This document shows, in pieces, positions 1 to 12,400 of a stretch of 64,000 nucleotides of DNA. Positions within the stretch are counted from its first letter, which is position 1. Each line of letters begins with the position of its first letter. Made by a program: the position numbers and the translations under genes. The notes beneath the pieces were generated by a model. It was not told where the DNA came from. It searched no databases and saw only the letters and a program-made list of their open reading frames with translations. The stretch spans positions 27,139,339-27,203,338 of the forward strand of contig CM049316.1 of NCBI GenBank assembly GCA_026874595.1. Direction: 5' to 3'. The DNA is from Sipunculus nudus (Eukaryota; Annelida; Sipuncula; Golfingiida; Sipunculidae).

Positions 1-434
1 TGTCGTTATTCCTATTTGGCTGTCAGTATCCCCAAATGGCTGATGTGACATATAAATTGTATATATGAGCCCAGTTCTGTGTTCACAACATGCAGGGTTT
101 ATTGGATGAAAATAAGGTTCTCTTTATTCCTTATTGGCTGTCAGTATTTACATAATTATGGTTGTCAGTGGCTGTTAGTTGCTGTTTGTAAAAAGACCTA
201 CAAACACATACATGGGCATTATTTTTAGCCATTTTTTCAGTTTCAGGTATAAGAACTCATCTTCAGGATATATAAAAGAAAGAAAAGCAAATCATTGACA
301 ATTTAAAGTTGTCCAAGGAAATTTTTTTAGTTAACGCAAATTAACATTGTATAAGTAGGCCCATTTATCAAGGCTGCTGCAAATTATCACAATTACAAAT
401 CCTTATGAAACATGACCTTTAACCTTTGACCCAG
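1..434. other. Intronic or upstream sequence of the TPR gene
   Basis: AT-rich, with a few copies of a ttattggctgtcagta-like word near 15-60 and 130-150. I see no exon with matching splice sites. It is probably the intron upstream of the first visible exon. Confidence 0.4.
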
Positions 435-3400
435 GAATATCCACATCACCTAGTAAAACTTGGAGACATGGATCGGCTGAAGAATTTCCTTCTGGACTGG
501 GAAGTGGTCGACCAGTTGTTTAACATGGAATTCAGCTCAACACTTGTGGCTTATTGGAGAAAGGTTTGTTTGTAAAAATTTTTTTCATAAACACTCATGT
601 TTATAGTAAGTGGGGATAGTTATCAGTAGAATTATTAATTGAACATTAGCCTTGGTCCATCCATCAAATAATGATGAAGTTAGGGTGATTATTGGAGAAG
701 TATTAATATTGATAATTTTTTTCAATTTTAATTCTGTTATGATCAAAATATTTGTAACAGTTTGTTACAAACTGTTTTTTCATTTTTCATGTTTCTGTAC
801 AATATAGTTCATATGAAAATGAACGGGTAAAAGAATGATTTTTATGTCAAAACAGGTTGGCTATGATACCATGGATGAAGTGTACAAGACCACAATGGAG
901 AACCTTGTGAACAGCGGGAAGCTCAGCAAGGATGATCTCAACAAGCGCTATGAGCAGGCCTGCAGGATTCTGTGAGTATAATCTTGTTACTGTGACATCC
1001 CAGCTGATGTGTTACTTCTCTGATGAATTTGTTTTGCTCTACATAACTACTGTACAATAGATTGTAGATTATCTTGCCTGAGTACATTATTATAGGCAAA
1101 ATGCCCCCATATTTAATGAGGTCAGAGGTCACGAGGCTACTTTGTGGTGTCCCTGTGATAGCTTATCAGGAATATGATGGATTTTGTTTAAACTCAATAG
1201 ACATACTAACCAATATAATATCTGGCCTGAGTTTGATTCCTTGCAAAATCCACACATTTTTATTGAAGTCAGGGCTACTACCCTTTGGTTTTGCTGTGAT
1301 GACTTGCCAAAAATCTGAATGGGTATTCATGAAACTCATTAAAAATACTAACCAATACAGTTTCTCATCTGAATTAAATTCTCGGCAAAATAACCACACA
1401 TTTAATGAGGTCAGAGGTCACAAGATGGGCCTATTATGCATGTCTGTGGCTCTTGTTTGTGCAAGGATATATTGGTGTGCACTATGGAGATGGGATTTGT
1501 GATCTTGTTTTGTAGATTCACATGTTAAATCATCTTAGACTAATGTATGTTTTCACTGCAGGCTACAGTGTGGCAGATATAACACAGCGAATGATCACCT
1601 GTTTCCTCAGCTGATGAAGTTAGAAGAAGAACTTGGCTCCAGACCTGAAAGGATGGCTGAACTTTATCATCTGAAGGCCTCTGCTATGGATGAGGTAAAG
1701 GCTCATGCTGTATTATTTATTAGTTTTAAGAATTTTTTTGTTTAGTCATATTTGTTGATTGAAACATAAAAAAAAATCAATCAGTATTTAATTACTTTAT
1801 TTACCTTCTATATTATTGTTAAATCTGCTTAATTAATATTGATTGTGAAATTAAGTCTGACATCTATATCTGGCTTAAATGTCAAGGTAATGATCATTTT
1901 GTTGCCTCTTATGCATTGCTCAAGATTAATTTTTTGTGCTGCATGTTTGCTATATTTTGCTCCATCTTTCTTATATATATGTCAGAATTAGAATATGTTA
2001 TCTGGATAGTATGACTACTTTGGATATACAAGCATAATTGTTTGTGATAAATTATGCAAAAAATGCAACTAACTTAAGCAATTATAAAAGAAAACAAATT
2101 ATCATTTACATAATTGATTAATTCCCATACCAATATCATTCAAAGGTATTATTTCTATTGCCAAAATTTCATATGCCTACTTGTTGACCGATTGTAGAAT
2201 GTTATAGGTAGTGTTTGTCCATAGGTCAATGCATTAATCTTTGACTTCACTGAGAAAAAAAACTTTATAGTATTTTGGTGAAACTGTACTGTGAAATGGA
2301 AATTCATATCTTGTTCCTCTGCAATATCATAAAACCAAAATTGTTTGAGTTATTGGAAGCAATGGAATAGACAGAAACGTACTGTGTTAAGCTTCATTTT
2401 CATGGGTTCACGTTTTAAATTTTTCAGTGTAAAGCAACAATTCCATAATCTTGATCTCACAAGGATACAGCCATTATTTAAGATTATATAAAAAAAACCT
2501 GGTCTCTTTTGATAATGCAAGGAAGTGCATGCCAAAATATATCATTTAAGTTTAACATATTTTCAAAAAATCAAAAAGTTTTTGCAGATGAAAGTATTGA
2601 TGGGCAAACTATTAAAGGGATCAGACTATTAGTGCAAATATGGAGTTAAGTTGTCCTCTATATCTATTTAGATTATGAAGCTGGAAGACTTTATTCACAG
2701 AAGTCAGATGCCAAGAATCAAGCTCATTATTGAATCATTCAACAAATCTGCAGACCTGAGGAGGACTTTGCCTGGAGATGAACAAAAGGTAAATTTACTT
2801 TCTGTCTAGCTACCTGGGATGGTGCTACTATTAAGTCAAATAGGCATCTGTCTAGGGTGCAAACCCTGCAGAGGGCATAGCATTGATATTTATAAGGATG
2901 GTTTTCAATAAGGTTTTCAATTTTTTTTTCGGTATAATTCTTACCACTGCATAGGTTTGTGTGAATGTATTCTATTGCATAATTATTTACTTAATCTTGC
3001 AGTTTAAATTAAATTGAGTATTCTCTAAACTTTTTAAACATTAAAAAAATCCTTCAAAGTATCTGTTGAAGAATGCATTTCTTGGGGAGAGTTTCAAGTA
3101 GTGTGATAAGTCTTGGGTGCAAAATATTCTGGCTAGGCCTATTTTTCATCCCATATTTTAGTGAAAAAACATATTAAAACTGTTGCATGAACATATTTAT
3201 CAGATAATTTTTGGTCTACACCTGATTAGGTTTTGTTCATGCTAAGATATATTTCTGATTTTCAAAGCGTATTTGATCATATCTCTGAAAAATTTAGATT
3301 AGAATTTGACATAACAGATGTATTTTCCTGGGACTGAAGTGAAATAAATATGGATTTCACAGTAATACTAAGTCCTTAGAATTTATATATCTACAAAACA

Positions 3401-6400
3401 TATTTGCTTTAATCAATGTGGTTGTACTATAACTGTATTAGTGATAAGCAGTAGTAGAAATATTAGAAAAATAAAAATGCAATACGTATGATTAAATGAT
3501 ATTAAGCTGTTAATTTTTACAAATTATAATATTAATAGTAATAATTAGGATTTGTTATATTAATGTTATGATGATATTTTTATTAATAAAATGTACACAA
3601 TAGATAGATATCTCAGATAATGGTCCAAACAAAAAAATTTATTACTTACACTACACGCTGTTGCTATGGTATCATTTCAGTTTAAACTGGGACTGGTTTT
3701 GAACCGTCTGTCCTTCTACTACAGTAGTTGGCACATTCGCGGGGGAAACGATGAGATGAGTGCTGCAGAAGCCAATGAACTGAGCGCCAAGAGTATTGAT
3801 GAAGCCATACAGATATTTACAGAGGTAAAATGTTGTTAATTCATCACTTAAGGTGTACTTATGTTCTATAGAGTACCTCAAATTATCAAGTATAAGCTGG
3901 AAAATTTGTCTCCAAATAGTATGGTTCAAAATCCAATTTGTCTTATACACACACCTAAGAATTTCGCTAGAATCAGCCGGTACACCCCGTCAGACCAGTC
4001 CACCAAATTGCCTGTTCCAGGAGGTGGATAATGATGGTTTTGGCATCGAATGACGAAAGTGTAAGCATACTCCAATAGCAGCTTAAAACAAGACTTCAAA
4101 TGCCAATCCTATTATTATTTATGAAACAGGACATATCATACATTAACCAGTCCAAGCCAAAAACAGAACCTGTATGACTTCTATAGAACCACAATATTGG
4201 ATTGTTCCTTTCCCAAATCATTGCTGAAAATGGTGCACAATGGCTGTTATGTTACTGGGATAAAGCAGATCGAGTTAAATGAGAATTCCTTTCTGTATTA
4301 TGGTGCTGACCTTATGGATTCCTTGGTTTGTCATTATTTTATTGTTATCAAAATAACGAGGTTTCCTGATATTATTTACAAATATACAGAATTTTTAAAA
4401 ACCAAACCAAAAACATCATGTTACATCTAGTAAAAAAAATATTGAAAGAGATGCAATAAAGGTTTACCTGGGTAATATTGAACATAATCACCAGGTAATG
4501 ATACCTGTTGTCGAGTTATAGTTCTCTCATTGAAACCTCACATTTGCATTCGGTAAAGATGCCATGAAAAGTGCAAATTGTCAGCTTTTAGGGAAAACAT
4601 GGTTATATCATCCATTTACCATCAATTAGTGTTTCGAACCATCATATTATGTAGATAGCTTTTGCAATTCATTGTGACCTACCTAATTCCAATGTTGTGG
4701 TAGGTAACATGCCAGATGGTTAGGAGGGGGAAAGGCCATTTGGTTCAACAGCTCATTGGTCTCACACACTAACCTTGTTTCAAGGTTACGCCAGTCATGT
4801 TTGTTGTGACAAATTTTCTAGGTCAGTGAAAGACCATAATTGGTTCTGTTATAGCAAAGTTAAACCAATAAAATTAACCTATTTCTCAATCCTGGTAGTA
4901 CTTGGTGGAAGTTACAAAGAAAACAACTATTCTGTCACATGCTATCAATGTGGAAGACCCAATATGACAAGTATATTGGAAATTTATTTATAATTTGTAG
5001 CTTCTTTATGAATAATTCTAACACCAGTTTCTGATAACTCTCTATCAATTGACATGCCTATTATTTCATACCAGTTTGCATTCTAATGTAAGTTGTCTGC
5101 CCAGCTGCCATGATATATATTTATGTAATGTTTTCTCCTTGTTTATTGCTCTCCTGGAGATTTCCCTCAGCCTACAGCCTCTTTATATATCATTGTTATT
5201 AAGGTTAAGTTATACCTTTGTCCATTAGAATAAAAAAAAAAACTATTCACATACTTCCAAATTCTCACAGTCATTCTCTAGGGCATGTCATTAGAATTAT
5301 TGTGTCAGCTATGCATGACATGAATGAGTTACAACACCATTTAATTCTGATATACTGTTGGCCATTTAGTGTTTCTAATGTACTATTCATGATTATATGA
5401 ACCAAACTGATGGGAAACATAATGCAAATATTATTGCCTGTTGTTATTTTCTTCGTTTACTCTGGTCTCTTTGTATCTGAAAGCACCTGCTTTGGTGAAT
5501 CTTGGTGTAATTGCATTTAAAAAATTCATCCTATTATAAACCTTGTCCCCTGAGCTGTTTGGATAAACGAGGCTTTATTATAAATAAAAATTAAAAAAAA
5601 AATCAATGTTAACGTGGTGTGGTTTTTGGAATATTACTTTAGTCCAGTTCTATGGAAAAGATGCATTTATAAAATACAGTTACTCAGGGAATTTCGGTAA
5701 TTATCAGAAATTTTCTACAATTTCAGCTGAAAAGAGATGTACATCTTGGAGATGCATACACAACCAAAGGAGTGTCATATGGCAATGCATGTTCAGAGCA
5801 AATAAAGGTGATATTTTATATATACATAAATTCAAGAATGGGGGGGGGGGGGTCTTTTACAATAACAAATGTGTGTTAGACTGGAGCAGTGGATCATATT
5901 GGATTTACCATAGAAAATTTACCTTAAAAAATCGGTAAAAAGACTCCGAGTTACGTTCAGAAATCTGAAATCTGAATTCTTTCAAATGAAGGCCTCCGCC
6001 ATGTGGGCGGTCCTTAATGTGGGATATTCTGCAACTTTGGTTTCCATTCACTTATTGGCCCATATTCCCAGGTCCAGTTGGCATATATGACTGTTTCCTG
6101 GAAGTCCTTCCTAGATCAGGGTCATGAGCCAGACCCACACCAAAATCTTATTGGTTCTATACTGGTGCAATCCTGAGGTACCCTGAAAATTTCATGGGAT
6201 TTCATTTGTGATTGTGTGAGTTATGTTGTGAACAAACACACTGACGCACACACTAACGGGGATGAATTATGCATACCCTCCTGCAGGGGCAACAATACCT
6301 CATTCCCCAAGCCCTGTCCACTAATAAAAATGCTCTCCTTTATTGTCTAACCAGCAGTATGGAAAAGTGTGGCAATTAAATAGTGACTCAAGTAAATGTT

Positions 6401-9400
6401 CTCCTTGGTATAAATATCATACAACAGATTTGAAATAAACCCCTTTGCTGTGACCCCATACCTAACCAAAGACCACTTAACCATGGGGGAATTTTTATGC
6501 TGGTTGACCCTTGTGAGTGTTCACTAGATGTTGTGACCTTTACAAACAGGTTGCACCAGTCAGAGTGTTACATATTCATCCATATACATTTAATGTACTG
6601 AGGCTGAAAATATAAGTATTTGTACCTGCAAGGCCAGATATTTCTTGCATTTAGTGCCAGAATTTCATTTTACTAGTCAGCACAATTCTTACCATTTCTG
6701 ATGATGTTTTTCTTCTGTATGCCAGAATTATGAGATGGCCAGGGATATATTGCTGCAAGCTGTGGGAGAGCTTCATCACTTTATGGATCGGCTGTACTTA
6801 AACATGGGCATATACTATGAAGAAAATGGTGATTACTATAAAGCCTATGATATGTTCTACAAGTGGTAAGTTTTATGCATAACATTCTGTGTAAATAACA
6901 TGGGGATTCTATCCCAGTGTTTGAAGCTCAACAGAAATTACCATTCTTACTTATTGTACAGACATTTGTAGGTGGTAGCTAAAAAAATGTGCAGGAAATT
7001 TCCCAATTGTTAACATTATCCAAAAAGAAAATTTACAATATTGTGCAAAATATAAGATAGCAGGAACATTTTCCAGTGTAATATGGTTAATGACCTCGTG
7101 TTCTTAAAGGAACATAATTAGGAGCCTATTCTTTCAAATTATCAGCTGAGTTTGGTTTTATACAAACAATTCCCAACAAAACCTTCCCAGCATGTTGTCT
7201 CAGTACCTCCCCTTTAGCTGCTTAACACCTTGTTATGGTTCTGCATGTGAGTAAACATGTTCCATGAGCCCCAGACAAGGTGTAGTACAAACATGAACTT
7301 GCACCGTTGTAAAAAAAATGGTTGTAAGCCTGAAAAGAAAACAGAAAACGCAGGTGGCATTCATGATATGTTTTTGTTGGTACCAGTAACATGCCCAGTC
7401 TTTTACACTCATGTACAGGTGTAAGTCAATGGCTTCAGAGAAATATTATGGCAGGTACCATTTTTAGCTCAGTTGACTATAAGTCATCTGAGCTATAGTC
7501 ATGGTCCATTGTCCGTCGTCCGTCTGTCTGTCCGTCCGTCCGTCCGTCTGTCCGTCTGGATGTCCGTCCGTAAGACTGGCACGTTTCGACACCGTTGGAC
7601 CTACGAATCTGAATTTCGGCATAAAGTTAGATGTCCCCATAATCTCCTACCATGCCAAAAATTGGGTCAATAGGACTTCGTTCCTTTGAGATATTAAGGA
7701 AAAACCTCAATTTTTTATTAGAAATCTATTTTCACACTTCAGGACTGACTAATATCAAAACCACTCATCTGGTTTTCTTCATATTTACCATAAATATTCC
7801 TCTATATAGTTCCTATGTACATGACAGATATTAAGTCAGCATTATATAATTTAAAAAAGTTATGGGCCCAAACATAATGGACTTTGTAAAAAAATCAGGA
7901 AGATATTTGGTCACTTAAGACCAAAAGTGTTAAAGGTAGGGACTTTTTTCCAGTAATACAACTTTAATTAATCAAAATTTAATTGTATACCAAAAATTAG
8001 ATCAAAATTTGTTAAAATTTTTTAAATATTGGCAAAAATATAAAATTGGTACCTTAAATTTTGCCCAACTTTGGCCATGGCACGTTTTTTTCCTGTAAGT
8101 ACTGTGGATTTAATTTTCATACCATGTATACATAAGGATTTAATCTGTTAAAATCTGAAATTTGAAAATAAAAGCTGCAAAATTAGGCTAGTTATTGAAT
8201 TTTTTTGTAGGCTCTTGTTGTATTCCCTTACATTGTCAAGCAGTCCACTTTGATGACTGTAGGTCATTCAGTGCACATCTCTATGCTCCCCAGGCTGTTG
8301 ACATAATTTTAGATGTCCCCAAAATCTCCTACCATACCGAAAATTGGGTCATTAGGACTTCGTTCCTTCGAGATATTAAGGAAAAAAACTCTGTTTTCCA
8401 TAAAAAAAGCCATTGTTACACTTCAAGGCTGCCTAATATCAAAACCACTGATCTGTTTTTGATTGTATTTAGTATTCACATTCTTTTATACATTTTCTAT
8501 GAACATACCAAAAATTAGGTCAGTATTGGGTATTATTTTGAAGTTATGGGCCAAAACATAATGCAATTTTTAAAAAATCAGGAAATATATATACTCACAT
8601 GAGAATTGCTGAACCTAGAGACCTTTTTTCAGGAATATAACTTTATTTAATCAAGATTCAATTGTTTACCCAAAATTAGATCTGAATTTTGCAAATTTTC
8701 AAGTTATTAGCATAAATAAAAAATCAGTACCTTAAATTTTGTCCAACTTTGGCACTGTTGATTTAATTTTCCCAGCATATATGCATAAGGATTTAATCTT
8801 TTAAAATCTGAACTTTCAAAAGAAATTGATTGGAATGAATAGCTTTTATTCATGTTTTCATACACCATGTCAAGTGTTGTTTACATCTAGCCCACCTAGT
8901 AGTACAGCCTTCACTTGCATTATGTAACCCTCCCCAGGCAGCTTACCTTGGCCCAGCTTGGCCACTACTAGCAGGCTTCCCCTCGCCCTGCACTCATCCC
9001 CCCCCACAGCTGGTGCATAAACTAGATGAATGTTATAATTTTTCTGTATTTTATTAGCTCAGCTGACTGAAAGTCATCTGAGCTATAGCGATCACTCTTT
9101 GTCCGTCGTCCGTCTGTCCGTCTGTCCGTCTGTCCGTCTGTCCGTCTGTCCGTCCGTTAACCAGGCACAAATCGTAACCGCTGGACCTAGAACCTTGTTA
9201 CTTGGGATTCTGAGAGGTCCATAAAAAATCTCCTTGGAAACTAGAAATTAGGTCTCTGTTACCCATATCCTTCGAGCTATGTGGCCCCAAAGTACCCCCC
9301 AGAAAAGTCAAAAATTTCATACAAAAACTTCAATATCTCATTAACTACTTGACTGATGGTCATAATTTTTGGCATACATATTGATCATGAGATGTTACAT

Positions 9401-12400
9401 CACTTCCTGCAGACTGGTGGCGCCACCTGTATTTTTCGATTTTTTACGAATTTTTTTCTCTATTTTTGAGACCTTTAAAAATGTGAACATCTGTTAACAA
9501 GGCACAAATCATAAAGACTAGACTTAGAATCTTAATTCTTGACACACTGAGAGGTCCATGAAAAATCTCCTTGGAAACCAGAAATTAGGTCTCTGTTACC
9601 CATATCCTTTGAGCTATGGGGCCCCAAAGTACCCCCCAGAATAGTAAAAAAGTTCATACAAAAATTTCAATATCTCAATAACTACATCACTGATGGTCTT
9701 CATTTTTGGCATACATATTGATCATGAGATGTTCGATCAGTTCCTGCAGACTGGTGGCGCCACCTGTACTGTTTGATTTTTTACGATTTTTTCCTCTATT
9801 TTTGAGACCTTTGAGGATGCTGTCATCTGTTAGCGTGGCACAAATCGTAACGACTGGACCTAGAATCTTCATTTTCAATACACTGAGAGACCTATGAAAA
9901 GTCTCCATGGAAACCAGAAATTAGGTCTCTGTTACCCATATCCTTCGAGCTATGGGGCCCAAAATTACCCCCCAGAATAGTCAAAAATTTCATACAAAAA
10001 CTTCAATATCTCATTAACTACATCACTGATGGTCATGATTTTCGACATACATATTGATCATGAGATGTTTCATCAGTTTGTGCAGACTGGTGGCGCCACC
10101 TGTATTTTTCAATGTTCACGAATTGTTTTCTCCATTTTTGAGACCTTTAAGGATGTAGTTATCTGTCAACAGGGTACAAATGGTAACAACTGGACCTAGA
10201 ATCTTTGTTCTTGACACACAGGGAGACCCATGATAAGTCTCCATGGAAACCAGAAATTAGGTCTCTGTTACCCATATCCTTTGAGCTATGGGGCCCCAAA
10301 ATACCACCCAGAATAGTAAAAAATTTCATACAAAAACTTCAATATCTCAATAACTACATCACTGATGGTCTTCATTTTTGGCATACATATTGATCATGAG
10401 ATGTTAGATCAGTTCCTGCAGACTGGTGGCGCCACCTGTACTGTTTGATTTTTTACTATTTTTTCCTCTATTTTTGAGACCTTTGAGGATGCTGTCATCT
10501 GTTAGCGTGGCACTAATCGTAATGACTGGACCTAGAATCTTCATTTTCGACACACTGAGAGACCTATAAAAAGTCTCCATGGAAACCAGAAATTAGGTCT
10601 CTGTTACCCATATCCTTCGAGCTATGGGGCCCAAAATTACCCCCCAGAATAGTCAAAAATTTCATACAAAAACTTCAATATCTCATTAACTACATCACTG
10701 ATGGTCATGATTTTCGACATACATATTGATCATGAGATGTTTCATCAGTTTGTGCAGACTGGTGGCGCCACCTGTATTTTTCAATGTTCACGAATTGTTT
10801 TCTCCATTTTTGAGACCTTTTAAGGATGTAGTTATCTGTCAACAGGGTACAAATCGTAACGACTGGACCTAGAATCTTTGTTCTTGACACACAGGGAGAC
10901 CCATGATAAGTCTCCATGGAAACCAGAAATTAGGTCTCTGTTACCCATATCCTTTGAGCTATGGGGCCCCAAAATACCACCCAGAATAGTAAAAAATTTC
11001 ATACAAAAACTTCAATATCTCAATAACTACATCACTGATGGTCTTCATTTTTGGCCTACATATTGATCACGAGATGTTAGATCAGTTCCTGCAGACTGGT
11101 GGCGCCACCTGTACTGTTTGATTTTTTACGATGTTTTCCTCTATTTTTGAGACCTTTGAGGATGCTGTCATCTGTTAGCGTGGCACAAATCGTAATGACT
11201 GGACCTAGAATCTTCATTTTCGACACACTGAGAGACCTATGAAAAGTCTCCATGGAAACCAGAAATTAGGTCTCTGTTACCCATATCCTTCGAGCTATGG
11301 GGCCCAAAATTACCCCCCAGAATAGTCAAAAATTTCATACAAAAACTTCAATATCTCATTAACTACATCACTGATGGTCATGATTTTCGACATACATATT
11401 GATCATGAGATGTTTCATCAGTTTGTGCAGACTGGTGGCGCCACCTGTATTTTTCAATGTTCACGAATTGTTTTCTCCATTTTTGAGACCTTTAAGGATG
11501 TAGTTATCTGTCAACAGGGTACAAATCGTAACGACTGGACCTAGAATCTTCGTTCTTGACACACAGGGAGACCCATGATAAGTCTCCATGGAAACCAGAA
11601 ATTAGGTCTCTGTTACCCATATCCTTCGAGCTATGGGGCCCCAAAGTACCCCCCAGAATAGTAAAAAATTTCATACAAAAACTTCAATATCTCAATAACT
11701 ACATCACTGATGGTCTTCATTTTTGGCATACATATTGATCATGAGATGTTCGATCAGTTCCTGCAGACTGGTGGCGCCACCTGTACTGTTTGATTTTTTC
11801 CTCTATTTTTGAGACCTTTGAGGATGCTGTCATCTGTTAGCGTGGCACAAATCGTAACAACTGGACCTAGAATCTTCATTTTCGACACACTGAGAGACCT
11901 ATGAAAAGTCTCCATGGAAACCAGAAATTAGGTCTCTGTTACCCATATCCTTCGAGCTATGGGGCCCAAAATTACCCCCCAGAATAGTCAAAAATTTCAT
12001 ACAAAAACTTCAGTATCTCATTAACTACATCACTGATGGTCATGATTTTCGACATACATATTGATCATGAGATGTTTCATCAGTTTGTGCAGACTGGTGG
12101 CGCCACCTGTATTTTTCAATGTTCACGAATTGTTTTCTCCATTTTTGAGACCTTTTAAGGATGTAGTTATCTGTCAACAGGGTACAAATCGTAACGACTG
12201 GACCTAGAATCTTTGTTCTTGACACACAGGGAGACCCATGATAAGTCTCCATGGAAACCTGAAATTTGGTCTCTGTTACCCATATCCTTTGAGCTATGGC
12301 ACTCCAAAGTACAGCTCAGAATAATGGAAAATTTGATACAAAAGCTAAAGTAACTGAACAACTAATGCAGAGATAACCATAATTGTTTGCATGGATATTG

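Noticed and set aside
3846-4060. Possible small inverted-repeat element in the intron after exon 5
   Set aside because: It is more GC-balanced and starts 'ttaaggtgtac', but no matching second copy or inverted end was seen in the window.
7501-7689. Ser-Val-Arg-Pro repeat protein
   Set aside because: The repeat comes from translating the (GTCCGTC)n tract of a mobile element; all frames of that tract look repetitive.
10205-12252. Repeated 60-70 codon open frames on both strands at ~672-bp spacing
   Set aside because: They are by-products of the homogenised satellite array; their frames follow the repeat period and end at monomer boundaries, with no domain or codon pattern.
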